Positions 1 to 8,817 of a stretch of 54,353 nt of DNA are shown here, piece after piece. The DNA is from Geothermobacter hydrogeniphilus. GTDB lineage: Bacteria; Desulfobacterota; Desulfuromonadia; Desulfuromonadales; Geothermobacteraceae. The stretch covers positions 1-54,353 of the forward strand of contig NZ_NAAD01000021.1 in assembly GCF_002093115.1 (NCBI RefSeq), written 5' to 3'. The translations under genes and the position numbers were made by a program. Positions within the stretch are counted from its first letter, which is position 1. The number at the start of each line of letters is the position of its first letter. The notes under the pieces are model-generated. The model worked only from the letters and a program-made list of their open reading frames with translations, ran no database searches and was not told the origin of the DNA.

Positions 1-184
1 ATGCAAGGCGCGCGAAGACTGAAACCGCAGGTGTAGCGGCAGCTACATCGAGGATTAAAGGCTGAGGGCAACGCCGCAGACGGGTGCGTATCGGCCGCCC
101 TCGCAGCATGAGGTGTAGCGGCAGCTACTCCGCAGCGACTGAAGGCGCGAGCAACGTAGCAGATGTGCGGATATCGGCCGCCCT
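1..184. repeat. Imperfect tandem repeat, unit about 82 bp
   Basis: Two diverged copies of a unit of about 82 bp are visible. The motif GTGTAGCGGCAGCTAC occurs at 31-46 and 113-128, and TATCGGCCGCCCT at 89-101 and 172-184. The first motif can fold as a small hairpin (GTAGC, loop GGCA, GCTAC). Sequence at 11-30 resembles the part of copy 2 that follows its hairpin, so the array probably continues left of the window. Copy 2 runs into the stop codon of the radical SAM gene on the minus strand. No convincing gene is seen in this stretch. Confidence 0.7.
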
Positions 185-1073
185 AGTAGTGAGTTTCTTC
201 GTATTCGGGCACCAGCTCAAACCACTCCGGACTCCGCCGTGCCTGCTCCAGGGCCACCTCGGCCTGGGCGATGAGCCGTTGCCGATCCTTCGGGTAACTG
301 CCCGCCAGGTTGAGGCTGTTGGAGACGTGGTTGGAGCGCAGGATGGTGCGTTGCGGGTTGAGGCGGCGGACAATGGCCAGCGCCTCTTCGAGAACCTGGC
401 CGTTGCTAAGCTGGTTGATGCGCTCGAAATGGATGTCGTTGTGGCGGCGAAACATGGTCAGCAGGGAAAAATACTCCGGCGACAGGGCATTGATCCAGTC
501 GGCGGTGGCGGCGGCATGTTCCGCCGAGCGCTCGGTCCCGGCCAGGCCGAGAATGGCGGTCACCGACAGCTTCATCCCGGCCTGCTGCGCCAGGCGGCAG
601 AGTTCCAGCATCCGCGCGGCGGTGAATTTCTTGTTGATCAGCTCCAGGGTCGCGTCATCTCCACTTTCCAGCCCGAAATAGAGGATGCGCAGCTTCTTCG
701 CGCGCAACTGCCGCAACTGGTCCACCGTCTTGGTGGTGAGGCTGTTGGGAGAGGCGTAGCAGGCGACCCGGGTCAGGGCGGGAAAATGTTCGGCCAGGGC
801 GTCGAGAATCTGCAGCAGTCCGTCCTGCGGATAGACCAGGGCATCGCCGTCGGCGAGAAAGACCCGCTGGATCTGCGCCCGATGCGGCAGCGGGATGCTC
901 CGCATCTCGGCCACCAGGTCTTCTACCGGACGGCAGTGAAAACGTTTCATCTTGTACATGCCGCAGAAGGTGCAGCCGTTCTGACTGCAGCCAATGGTGG
1001 CCTGCAGGATCAGCGAGCGGGCCTCCGACGGCGGTCTGAACACCGGTTCAACATAATCGAAATACCAGAGCAT
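183..1073 (-). CDS. Radical SAM protein of unknown substrate
   Basis: A 296-residue cytosolic radical SAM enzyme. Near residue 30 it carries a cluster motif GCSQNGCTFCGMY, a CX4CX2C variant seen in a subgroup of COG1032-like radical SAM proteins in place of the usual CX3CX2C. The segment YFGLESGDD further in fits the SAM-binding part of the barrel. There is no B12 domain and no extra Cys-rich C-terminal cluster. The start has a GGGGA box 8 bases upstream. It is the last gene of the leftward alanine cluster, about 65 bp after the formyl-THF cyclo-ligase gene, so co-transcription is likely. The family is clear; the substrate cannot be read from the sequence. Confidence 0.8.
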   Translation of the reverse strand: MLWYFDYVEPVFRPPSEARSLILQATIGCSQNGCTFCGMYKMKRFHCRPVEDLVAEMRSIPLPHRAQIQRVFLADGDALVYPQDGLLQILDALAEHFPALTRVACYASPNSLTTKTVDQLRQLRAKKLRILYFGLESGDDATLELINKKFTAARMLELCRLAQQAGMKLSVTAILGLAGTERSAEHAAATADWINALSPEYFSLLTMFRRHNDIHFERINQLSNGQVLEEALAIVRRLNPQRTILRSNHVSNSLNLAGSYPKDRQRLIAQAEVALEQARRSPEWFELVPEYEETHY

Positions 1074-1139
1074 ATTCTTTTCCCCTGCTGGTCATGCGTC
1101 TTTCCATCCTGACTCCTGGAGTCCAACAAAAGCCCCGTG

Positions 1140-1715
1140 TTAATCGGCCAGGCACCGGATCAACCGTTTCTCGGTAATAATCCAATCGACCGGGCAGTCA
1201 TGGAGTTCAGGATACACATGTTCTTTAATCTGCAATTCAAAAGCCAGGCCGACCAGGGTTGCCTCCGGTTTCAGCCCCGGCAAAAAGCGGTCATAAAAAC
1301 CACCGCCATATCCTAACCGATTCCCGGCAAGATCAAAAGCCACGCCGGGCACCGCGACGAAATCAATTTCCCGTGGCGAAACGGGACAAACCTTTTCTGC
1401 GGCCGGCTCGAGAATCCCGAAAGCCCCGGGATGCAGGTCCTGAGGATAGCGTTCAATTCGGGAGGGGACCATTTTACGCCCGACAACATCGGTGACCGGC
1501 ACAACCACCCTTTTGCCAAAGTCCAGAGCCTGCCGAATCACATCTCCGGTAGCGACCTCATTACGGAAACTGATAAAAAACTTTACCGTCTCCGCCCGAC
1601 AGAATTCGGGCATCTGCAACAGGCGTTCACAGACCGCCCTGCTGCGGGCGGCGACCTCGTGCGAATTCAACTCCATGCGCTCCCGCAGAACATTCTTGCG
1701 CAATTGCTTTTTCAT
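1140..1715 (-). CDS. 5-formyltetrahydrofolate cyclo-ligase
   Basis: Converts 5-formyl-THF to 5,10-methenyl-THF using ATP. Family landmarks are the N-terminal KKQLRKNVLRERM helix that carries ATP-contacting basic residues, the FFISFRNEV strand, and the glycine-rich GNRLGYGGGFYDRFL loop near the C-terminus. The length of 191 residues is normal. An in-frame ATG at 1754 would add 13 residues outside the family alignment, so 1715 is preferred, although neither start has a strong ribosome-binding site. Its product matters next to a glycine cleavage/serine hydroxymethyltransferase locus because 5-formyl-THF inhibits SHMT (established knowledge). It lies about 100 bp after alr and before a radical SAM gene. 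Confidence 0.88.
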   Translation of the reverse strand: MKKQLRKNVLRERMELNSHEVAARSRAVCERLLQMPEFCRAETVKFFISFRNEVATGDVIRQALDFGKRVVVPVTDVVGRKMVPSRIERYPQDLHPGAFGILEPAAEKVCPVSPREIDFVAVPGVAFDLAGNRLGYGGGFYDRFLPGLKPEATLVGLAFELQIKEHVYPELHDCPVDWIITEKRLIRCLAD

Positions 1716-1817
1716 AGAACCCATTCTGGAAACTATCCCGAATCCGTCTTCCATTCAACCCTGACCTGCGGCCCCAACTCTTCAGGTTTTTCGCCAGACG
1801 GTACGGATGGATTGAGG

Positions 1818-2969
1818 TCAGCCGGGATAGATGCGCGGAACGCGTGCAGTGAGTGTTGATACGATTTCATAATTGATGGTGTCAAGCAACGCTGCCAGTT
1901 CACCGACCGGAAGTTCCGCCGCCCCCTGACGACCGAAAACAACCACCTCATCTCCACACCTGACGCCGGGAACCGCACCGACATCAAGTACCGACTGATC
2001 CATACAGATCCGCCCGACCACCGGGACCCTGACGCCCTTTACCAGCATATTGACACGGGAGGAGAGCAGGCGGTTGAGACCGTCAGCATAACCGACACTG
2101 ACGGTGGCAAGACGCGTGGATTGCATGGTTCGGTAACTTGAACCGTAGCTGACCGGAAAACCGGCCGGGACTTCCTTGATCTGGGAGATCCGTGTCTTGA
2201 ACTGCATGGCGGGACGTAAATCGATGTCGGGCCGCCCCCGATCACTGGTGGGGGAGAGTCCGTAAAGCATGATTCCTGCCCGAACCAGATCGAGATGGGC
2301 ATCAGGCAGGTCGAGGATGGCGGCACTGTTGGCGGCATGCCGCAGCGGAAAATGCAGACCATCTCGGGAAAGCATTTCCAGTAATTCCATAAACAACCGG
2401 AACTGCCAGTGGGCAAAAGTCTTGTCGCTGGCATCCGCGGAGGCGAAGTGGGTGTAGATACCCTCGAGTTCCAGGCCGGGCATCGCCGCCACGGCAAGGA
2501 TCTCCCGCTGTATCCGGCGCTCCGGCCTGTCATCGAGAGCCAATGGGTCCCGATTAAAACCAAGCCTGCCCATGCCGGTGTCGACCTTGAGGTGTACCGA
2601 CAGGGCACGACCCGCCTGCAGGGCGGCCGCAGAGAGAGTTTCAGCCATTGTCCGGGAAAAGATGGTGAAGGTCAGATCGTAGCCGATAAGGCGCTGGAGT
2701 TGGCCAGCGGGGACGCCACCAAACACCAGAATCGGAGCATCGATACCGGCCTCTCGCAGCGACAGCGCCTCATCCCCCCTGGCGACCGCCAGCCGGGTCG
2801 CCCCATGCTCGAGAGCCGTACGTGCCACTTGCAGCGCACCATGACCATAGCCGTCAGCCTTGACCACGGCCATGATTTCGGTTTGTGGGGCGACCAGGCG
2901 CCGGATTTCGCCGAGATTGTGGGCAATAGCCTGCAGATCGATTTCAGCCCAGACGGAATGTGCTTCCAT
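1818..2969 (-). CDS. alr: Alanine racemase
   Basis: A PLP enzyme interconverting L- and D-alanine, the latter for peptidoglycan. The PLP lysine lies in VVKADGYGHG near the N-terminus; the second catalytic base Tyr is in VSYGSSYRT; LYGLSP and the C-terminal YEIVSTLTARVPR are also typical. The start at 2969 has AGAGG 9 bases upstream and gives the usual 383 residues; longer in-frame starts up to 3134 read through a strong hairpin and are rejected. It follows the alanine symporter and alanine dehydrogenase genes in one leftward cluster, so besides cell-wall supply it may feed D-alanine into alanine catabolism (inference). Confidence 0.95.
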   Translation of the reverse strand: MEAHSVWAEIDLQAIAHNLGEIRRLVAPQTEIMAVVKADGYGHGALQVARTALEHGATRLAVARGDEALSLREAGIDAPILVFGGVPAGQLQRLIGYDLTFTIFSRTMAETLSAAALQAGRALSVHLKVDTGMGRLGFNRDPLALDDRPERRIQREILAVAAMPGLELEGIYTHFASADASDKTFAHWQFRLFMELLEMLSRDGLHFPLRHAANSAAILDLPDAHLDLVRAGIMLYGLSPTSDRGRPDIDLRPAMQFKTRISQIKEVPAGFPVSYGSSYRTMQSTRLATVSVGYADGLNRLLSSRVNMLVKGVRVPVVGRICMDQSVLDVGAVPGVRCGDEVVVFGRQGAAELPVGELAALLDTINYEIVSTLTARVPRIYPG

Positions 2970-2992
2970 GGCGCGGATCCTCTCAGACAGGA

Positions 2993-3030
2993 GCAGCCCG
3001 GAGCGGGAGAGAGGGTCCGCTCCGGGCTGC
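2993..3030 (-). other. Strong intercistronic hairpin, no U-tract
   Basis: A perfect 14-bp inverted repeat (GCAGCCCGGAGCGG and its complement, loop about 10) lies between the symporter stop and the alr start. No T-run follows on the minus strand, so it is not a classical intrinsic terminator. It may stabilise the upstream mRNA or lower alr expression relative to ald and the symporter. Confidence 0.6.
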
Positions 3031-3087
3031 ATGCAGCCACCTTGCGGGGAGGACCGCAGGGAGACAAAAGATGTTGTTGCCAAAGGA

Positions 3088-4464
3088 TTACAGGTCGCCG
3101 TCAACCCTGACCCGCTCTGGCTCCCCTTCGCCACTGAAGTAGTTGCGAGTCTCCTTGATGATAACCGGCGAGAGCATAATCAGCGCTATCAGGTTGGGGA
3201 AGGCCATCAGGCCGTTGAAACAATCGGACAGGGCCCAGACCAGGTCCAGTTTGAGAAAGGCACCGACCGCGACAAATACCACCCAGAGAACGCGGTAGGG
3301 CTTGATCGCCATCTCGCCAAAGAGATACTCAATCGCCTTCTCACCATAGTAGGACCAGCCGATGATTGTTGAGTAGGCAAACAGGATCAGACCGATCGTG
3401 ACCACCAGGCCGCCAAAACTGCCGAGGGCGGTATTGGAGTAAGCCGCGCTGGTCAACTCTGCACCGTTTTTACCACTGTCCCAGACCCCGGAGATGAGAA
3501 TCACCAGGCCGGTCATGGTGCAGACAACCAGGGTATCGATGAATGTCTGGGTCATGGAAACCAACGCCTGGGTGACCGGATGCTTGGTCTTGGCGGCGGC
3601 AGCGGCAATCGGGGCACTGCCGAGACCGGACTCGTTGGAGAAGATGCCACGGGCGACCCCCATGCGGATGGCCAGCATGACGCCGGCGCCGGCAAATCCG
3701 CCGGAGGCGGCAGTCGCGGAGAAAGCCTTTTCGAATACCAGCGCCAGGGCGCCGGGAATCAGATCCATGTGCAGAATCAGGATGGCGATGGAACCGAGCA
3801 TGTAGAAAACGATCATCAGCGGCACCAGTACGCCGGTGACCCGGCCGATACTTTTGATACCACCGATAAGCACGGCACCGGTGGCGATGGCGAGAATGAT
3901 GCCGGTAATCGGACCCGGGATATGAAAGGTCGCTTCCACCGAGGCGGCGACCGAATTCGACTGAACCATGTTGCCGATGCCGAAGGCGGCAACCGCTGCG
4001 AACAGAGCGAAGGCACTGGCCAGCCATTTCCAACCAAGGCCATGCTCGATGTAATACATGGGGCCCCCGCACATGTTGCCCAACTCATCCTTGACCCGGT
4101 ATTTGACCGCCAGTACCGCCTCGGCGTACTTGGTGGCCATGCCGACCAGTCCGGTCACCCACATCCAGAACAAAGCCCCGGGACCACCGATGGCGATGGC
4201 GGTGGCGACCCCGGCGATGTTGCCGGTTCCGACCGTTGCCGAGAGGGCGGTCATCAGTGCCTGAAAGTGAGAGATATCCCCCGGGCCGGCATCCTCTTCC
4301 TTCCGTTTAATCAGGCCGAGATAGAGGGAATGACCCAACTTGCTGAACTGAATGCCGCGCAGAGCGATGGTCAGGTAAAGACCGGTGCCGACCAGCAGGA
4401 TAATCAGCGGCAGGCCCCAGACCCAGCCATCGATGAAATTGATAAAATTAATAACGCCTTCCAT
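3088..4464 (-). CDS. Alanine/glycine:cation symporter (AGCS family)
   Basis: A 458-residue inner-membrane protein with about ten hydrophobic segments, starting [17 protein letters not shown]. Family signatures are [27 protein letters not shown] near residues 65-92 and the conserved [18 protein letters not shown] segment near the middle. It should import alanine (perhaps glycine or serine) with Na+. AAGGAG sits 6 bases before the start. It lies 63 bp after ald and before alr, so uptake, oxidative deamination and racemisation of alanine are encoded together. The sequence does not allow a choice between alanine and glycine as main substrate. Confidence 0.93.
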   Translation of the reverse strand: MEGVINFINFIDGWVWGLPLIILLVGTGLYLTIALRGIQFSKLGHSLYLGLIKRKEEDAGPGDISHFQALMTALSATVGTGNIAGVATAIAIGGPGALFWMWVTGLVGMATKYAEAVLAVKYRVKDELGNMCGGPMYYIEHGLGWKWLASAFALFAAVAAFGIGNMVQSNSVAASVEATFHIPGPITGIILAIATGAVLIGGIKSIGRVTGVLVPLMIVFYMLGSIAILILHMDLIPGALALVFEKAFSATAASGGFAGAGVMLAIRMGVARGIFSNESGLGSAPIAAAAAKTKHPVTQALVSMTQTFIDTLVVCTMTGLVILISGVWDSGKNGAELTSAAYSNTALGSFGGLVVTIGLILFAYSTIIGWSYYGEKAIEYLFGEMAIKPYRVLWVVFVAVGAFLKLDLVWALSDCFNGLMAFPNLIALIMLSPVIIKETRNYFSGEGEPERVRVDGDL

Positions 4465-4527
4465 GCTCCACTCCTTTTGATGGTTTGCTTATCCGCAATG
4501 AAAATCGACTGACAGTCATCCTCAGCT

Positions 4528-5667
4528 TCAGGCGCAGGCCCGAGCAACGTCAGTGGAAATCAGCTCTTCGACGGGAAGGCAGTCAATCCCGAATGCTTCG
4601 GCGACCCCCTGGTAGACTACCTGACCGGCGACAATGTTGAGTCCTGCCCTGATGCCGTCATTGTCCCGGGCGGCCTGGTGCCAACCCTTGTCGGCAATTT
4701 CCACTGCGTAGGGAAGAGTGGCGTTGGTCAAGGCCACGGTGGACGTCAGAGGAACAGCGCCGGGCATGTTGGCAACGCAGTAGTGCAGCACTCCGTCAAC
4801 CACAAAGGTCGGCTCGGTATGCGTGGTGGGCCGTGAGGTCTCAAAGCAGCCGCCCTGGTCGATGGCGACATCAACCAGAACCGCGCCCCGCTTCATGGTC
4901 GCCAGCATCTCCCGGGTGATCAGCTTCGGAGCCTTGGCTCCATGGACCAGCACCGCCCCGATCACAACATCCGCTTCCCGGGCGAGTTCGCGAATGACCG
5001 CCGGTGAAGACATCATTGGAAAGCAGTTTTTGGGCATCACTTCAGACAGGTGACGCAGGCGCTCAAGACTGGTATCGAGCAGGTAAACCTTGGCCCCGAG
5101 GCCACAGGCCATCTGCGCGGCATGGGTGCCGACCACACCACCGCCGATGACCAGCACCGTTGCCGGCTGCACTCCGGGAACACCACCGAGCAGAATGCCG
5201 CGGCCGCCCTGGGCACGCTCTACATACTTGGCCGCCTGCTGAGCAGCCATCCGCCCGGCAACCTCACTCATCGGCGTCAACAGCGGCAGACTGTTGTCCT
5301 TGCCGACAATGGTTTCATATGCGACCGCCACCGCTCCGGTTTCCATAAACGCCCGGGTCAACTGCTCCGAGGCGGCGAAGTGAAAATAGGTGAAAACGAT
5401 CTGTCCGGTGCGAATCAGCGGGTACTCCGAGGGCTGCGGCTCCTTGACATGCATGACCATGTCGGCACGGGCATAAATCTCTTCGGCACTGGCAACAATC
5501 TCGGCGCCGGCATCCAGATAGGCATCATTACCGAAGCCGCTGCCGACCCCGGCGTCGGTCTCAACCAGCACCTCATGACCACGCCCCCGCATCACTTCGA
5601 CACCGGCCGGGGTCATGCAGACCCGGTTTTCCTCAATCTTGATTTCTTTCAGAATTCCTACGATCAT
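4528..5667 (-). CDS. ald: Alanine dehydrogenase
   Basis: NAD-dependent oxidative deamination of L-alanine to pyruvate and ammonium, reversible. It begins [20 protein letters not shown]; substrate-binding residues include the Arg of the RV pair and a Lys in HVKEPQ; the NAD-binding Rossmann motif is [15 protein letters not shown], and [12 protein letters not shown] is a family signature. An ATG 21 bases further upstream (5688) exists, but AAAGG lies well placed before 5667, which gives 379 residues. It is the first gene behind a sigma-54 promoter (5756-5772) and is presumably switched on by the ACT-PAS activator encoded upstream (6108-7682). Confidence 0.95.
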   Translation of the reverse strand: MIVGILKEIKIEENRVCMTPAGVEVMRGRGHEVLVETDAGVGSGFGNDAYLDAGAEIVASAEEIYARADMVMHVKEPQPSEYPLIRTGQIVFTYFHFAASEQLTRAFMETGAVAVAYETIVGKDNSLPLLTPMSEVAGRMAAQQAAKYVERAQGGRGILLGGVPGVQPATVLVIGGGVVGTHAAQMACGLGAKVYLLDTSLERLRHLSEVMPKNCFPMMSSPAVIRELAREADVVIGAVLVHGAKAPKLITREMLATMKRGAVLVDVAIDQGGCFETSRPTTHTEPTFVVDGVLHYCVANMPGAVPLTSTVALTNATLPYAVEIADKGWHQAARDNDGIRAGLNIVAGQVVYQGVAEAFGIDCLPVEELISTDVARACA

Positions 5668-5755
5668 TTCCGCAACCTTTCTTTTCATCTCGTGAATGAT
5701 TTAGCTGCCACCAGGCACTGTCACGCTAACGGTGTTTTATTCAGTCGGCGGAAAG

Positions 5756-5772
5756 AGCAAGGGGCTTGCCAA
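5756..5772 (-). promoter_or_regulatory. Sigma-54 (-24/-12) promoter of the ald operon
   Basis: On the minus strand the sequence TTGGCAAGCCCCTTGCT has the invariant GG and GC separated by exactly 10 bases and matches the sigma-54 consensus at most positions. Predicted transcription starts near 5745, leaving a leader of about 78 bases before ald. It differs at only three positions from the promoter at 10681-10697 before lpdA. Confidence 0.82.
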
Positions 5773-6029
5773 AGAGGTTGCGATGAATGGCTGAGGGTTC
5801 TGCGGCAAGGAGTAAAAAGGGAGACAAACCAGCGACATCACCTGAAAAGAACGTGGTTTTGGTGATTGAAAAAAAAGAAATTATTTTTTCCAATATCCCC
5901 AAACAGGCGGATCCGGAGCAGTGCAAAGCCGAGGGGCAACACAGCAACAGCGGCAGGAATGGCACGAAAACTTTCCACCAAGGAGAACGTATTTTTCCAA
6001 CACTCCGGAATCACAAGGAAAACACCCGC

Positions 6030-6049
6030 CTGGAACGATCTGCTTCCAG
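6030..6049. promoter_or_regulatory. Activator palindrome, ald distal module, site 1
   Basis: CTGGAACGATCTGCTTCCAG, a 20-bp palindrome matching the gcv-side sites (shared pattern YTGGAAYGAT-N4-TTCCAR). It is centred about 295 bp upstream of the predicted ald start point. That is a normal distance for an enhancer bound by a sigma-54 activator. Confidence 0.72.
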
Positions 6050-6068
6050 CGGTTCGATTTCGTTCCAC
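6049..6068. promoter_or_regulatory. Activator palindrome, ald module, site 2
   Basis: GCGGTTCGATTTCGTTCCAC is a weaker copy with one good half-site (TCGTTCCAC). It shares one base with site 1, so the two centres are 19 bp apart, the same phasing as the first two sites on the gcv side. It ends 39 bp from the stop codon of the activator gene. Confidence 0.65.
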
Positions 6069-6107
6069 CGACCTCAGCGACGACCGTTGCCAGCACTTCT
6101 GCAACAC

Positions 6108-7682
6108 TTAGAGGCGGTACTTCTTAAGTTTGTTGAGCAGGGTGGTATGGGAGATGCCCAGCAGCCTTGCAGCCTGCCGCTTGCTGCGGGTCTGCTGCAG
6201 GGTACGGGTCAGAATCTGTTGTTCGTAACGACTGACCAGGGTCGCCAGCGATCTCTCTTCCGGGCTGCCCGGCAACGACCGGGCGACATCCCCGGCAGGT
6301 CGATTAAAGTCGGCACCGAGAAAAATGGAGTCGGCCTCAATGGTCTCAGTGGGACTGAGGATCGCAGCCCGTTCGATCACATTTCTCAATTCACGGACAT
6401 TACCGGGCCAGGAGTAGCTACAGAGCTTTTCCATGGCCTGCAGCGAGAGGTTGCGCAGGTTGCGACCGAGACGCGCATTGAGGTGAAAGAGGAAGGAATC
6501 GACCAGGGGGCGGATATCTTCCCGCCTCTCCCGCAACGGCGGGATATGGATAGGGAAGACACAGATCCGGTAGTAGAGATCTTCACGGAAGTTTTTTTCC
6601 TCCACCATCCGGCCGAGATCTCTGTTGGTGGCGGTAATAATGCGGACGTTGATCGGCAGTTCGCCGCTGCCGCCGACCCGGCGAACCTTTTTTTCCTGCA
6701 GGACGCGCAGCATTTTGGCCTGCAGCGACAGAGGCATCTCGGCAATTTCGTCGAGAAAGAGAGTGCCGTCTTTTGCGTTCTCAAACAGCCCCGCCTTCCC
6801 TTCCCGAAGCGCCCCCGAAAAAGCTCCGCCAACATATCCGAACAGCTCACTCTCCAGCAGCGCCTCCGGCAGGGCGGCACAATTGAGAGCGACAAAAGGC
6901 CCCCGACGACCGCTCTCGGTGTGAATGGCATTGGCAAAAAGCTCCTTGCCGGTACCGCTTTCACCGTGGATTGAAACCACCGCATCGGTATCGGCAATCT
7001 TCTGCGCAAACAGAATGGCCTTCATCAGCGCCGGACTTTCCCCGATCATATCACTGAAGCTGAACTCGGATGGCAGCGCCACCGCATTGGAGAGCTCCTT
7101 GACCTCCTGCATCTCCTTCATGATTTCTATGGCCCCGACAATGCGCTGCGAGGCATTGTAAATCGGCTTGCCGGTGGCCAGGTAGCGAAACCGGCCATGG
7201 TCGGCAATCAGGTTGCGCTTGCGATTGCTGAAGCTTTTCCCCTGCAGACATTCCAGCAGACTCTGATCCGCCAGATTCAATTCGCGAATCGTCTTGCCGG
7301 TGGCCGCTCGGGCGTCGCAACCGAGGATATTTTCGGCCACCTTATTGATAATCACCACCTTGCCCTGATCATCGACCCCCAGAATGCCGTTATTGATATT
7401 GTTCAACACCACCTGCAGCTGTTTTTCCCGCTTTTCCTGCGGCAGGGTCTGAATGCTGGATTTCTCCCTCAGCCCGGAAATGGTCTGCAGCTCTCGATTG
7501 AAGAGTTCCCAGTCAATGGACCGGGCGGTTTCCGCCTCAAGGTAGACGGTGGTGTGACGACCCTCCACCTCGACCTCCATGGAAACTATATTGACTGACT
7601 GCCGGGTCATGAGCGAAGCAATATCGGCAACAATTCCGACCCGATCGATGAAATTCAACTTTAACTTGACGCTTGTCGACAT
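6108..7682 (-). CDS. ACT-PAS-AAA+-Fis sigma-54-dependent activator (TyrR-like), alanine module
   Basis: A 524-residue enhancer-binding protein. An N-terminal ACT domain (roughly 1-75, KLKLNFIDRVGIVADIA) suggests direct amino-acid sensing. A PAS domain follows (about 85-185, NGILGVDDQGKVVIINKVA). The AAA+ domain (about 210-440) has Walker A GESGTGKE, Walker B LFLDEIAEM and a GAFSGA loop in place of the usual GAFTGA. The C-terminal Fis-type helix-turn-helix ends QAARLLGISHTTLLNKLKKY. The start at 7682 has AGGAG 7 bases upstream; the longer start at 7718 is not needed. Two palindromes lie just past its 3' end, then the ald sigma-54 promoter, so control of ald, the symporter and alr is the natural inference. 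It is a close paralogue of the protein at 8818-10401. Confidence 0.9.
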   Translation of the reverse strand: MSTSVKLKLNFIDRVGIVADIASLMTRQSVNIVSMEVEVEGRHTTVYLEAETARSIDWELFNRELQTISGLREKSSIQTLPQEKREKQLQVVLNNINNGILGVDDQGKVVIINKVAENILGCDARAATGKTIRELNLADQSLLECLQGKSFSNRKRNLIADHGRFRYLATGKPIYNASQRIVGAIEIMKEMQEVKELSNAVALPSEFSFSDMIGESPALMKAILFAQKIADTDAVVSIHGESGTGKELFANAIHTESGRRGPFVALNCAALPEALLESELFGYVGGAFSGALREGKAGLFENAKDGTLFLDEIAEMPLSLQAKMLRVLQEKKVRRVGGSGELPINVRIITATNRDLGRMVEEKNFREDLYYRICVFPIHIPPLRERREDIRPLVDSFLFHLNARLGRNLRNLSLQAMEKLCSYSWPGNVRELRNVIERAAILSPTETIEADSIFLGADFNRPAGDVARSLPGSPEERSLATLVSRYEQQILTRTLQQTRSKRQAARLLGISHTTLLNKLKKYRL

Positions 7683-8081
7683 GACGCGACTCCTGTTTTG
7701 CAGCCAGGTGGCCGGCAAAAAAGGGGAGCATGCAGTCTCCCCGGGCCATTGTCAATGACCGGACCCCGACGCGAACTGTTTTTCACTATAATAACCCGGA
7801 CATCATGGTCCCTGAAAAACCGCAGCCACCGATTCTGAAAAACGGAGGCAATACCGCTGCCAAGGCCTTGACGCCCTGTCGGCCGCTGATTTCCCACCTG
7901 CGGACCCGCTGCTGGCACACCCTTTGCTGTCTTGAACCATCAGCAAGCAACCCGGCCGCCTGCCGTCAGCAAACGTACACCCGATAATTTCATTAACCAC
8001 CGGGAGCGGTTTTGATTTACCCTCGGACCGTACAGCTCGACTGAAAACAGCTCCCGTACCGAAAACCATGACCCGCAGACG
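7683..8081. other. Intergenic region between divergent activator gene and lipB
   Basis: About 400 bp with no convincing gene. A TATAAT at 7787-7792 could be a -10 box for rightward transcription but has no good -35 partner. An inverted repeat with arms CGGGAGCGGTTTTGA (8001-8015) and TGAAAACAGCTCCCG (8042-8056), 13 of 15 pairs, lies in the lipB leader 25 bases before the start codon. It could be a leader hairpin that affects lipB translation. Confidence 0.45.
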
Positions 8082-8726
8082 ATGAACCAACAGCTGATAA
8101 TCCGCCACCTCGGTCTCCAGCCCTACCTGCCGGTCTGGCAACGCATGCAGTCCTTCACCAACGAACGAGAGGCCCCGACCTGCGACGAGATCTGGCTGCT
8201 GGAACACCCACCGGTTTTTACCCTGGGGCGGGCCGGCAAAACCGAGCATCTTCTCGCCCCCGGCACGATTCCCGTCGTCTCAGTCGACCGCGGCGGGCTG
8301 GTGACCTACCATGGCCCCGGCCAGCTGGTGGCCTACCTGATGATCGACCTGAAACGGCGGCGACTGACGGTCCGCACCCTGGTGACGGCCATCGAAAAGG
8401 CGCTCATCGCCTTGCTGGCCGACTATGGCGTGGCTGCCGACACCCGCCCCGGTGCCCCGGGGGTCTATGTCGGCACAGCCAAGATTGCCTCACTGGGACT
8501 GCGGATTCAACACGGCTGCAGCTTTCATGGTCTGGCGCTGAATCTCGACATGGACCTGGAACCCTTTGCCCGCATCAATCCCTGTGGCTACCAGGGGCTG
8601 CAGATGACCCAGCTCAAAGAACTGGTCGGCCCCGTCAAACAGTCGGAGGTCGCGGCGCGACTGGCTGAACAGCTCAGTAGAAAACTGGGGTACAACACTA
8701 TCAGCAGTCGGCGGAACTGGGATTGA
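8082..8726 (+). CDS. lipB: Octanoyl-[ACP]:protein N-octanoyltransferase
   Basis: Transfers octanoate from acyl carrier protein to the lipoyl-domain lysine of proteins such as GcvH. Family motifs are [10 protein letters not shown] near residue 45, [17 protein letters not shown] near 75, the catalytic lysine in [11 protein letters not shown] and the catalytic cysteine in [14 protein letters not shown]. At 214 residues the length is normal. The ribosome-binding site is weak. With lipA (20082) it supplies the lipoyl cofactor for the gcvH product encoded in between. It sits between the two paralogous activator genes, a good sign that the whole locus is dedicated to glycine cleavage. Confidence 0.95.
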   Translation: MNQQLIIRHLGLQPYLPVWQRMQSFTNEREAPTCDEIWLLEHPPVFTLGRAGKTEHLLAPGTIPVVSVDRGGLVTYHGPGQLVAYLMIDLKRRRLTVRTLVTAIEKALIALLADYGVAADTRPGAPGVYVGTAKIASLGLRIQHGCSFHGLALNLDMDLEPFARINPCGYQGLQMTQLKELVGPVKQSEVAARLAEQLSRKLGYNTISSRRNWD

Positions 8727-8817
8727 TGAGCCACCGGGTCAGATCCCGCCGCGGCAATTCAATCACCGGGAGAGTACGACTCAAGACGTCGCCGCCAGGA
8801 GACAGAAAGCTTAGTCC

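Noticed and set aside
5989-6010. Third activator site in the ald region (near TATTTTTCCAA)
   Set aside because: Only one half-site matches; the symmetric half is absent.
5787-6974. 395-codon plus-strand open frame opposite the alanine-module activator
   Set aside because: It covers the ald control region and the antisense of the AAA+ domain; the translation has no recognisable motif and the minus-strand gene is clear.
7787-7792. Sigma-70 promoter at TATAAT
   Set aside because: No -35 box at an acceptable distance and nearly 290 bases from lipB; noted only as a possibility in the intergenic entry.
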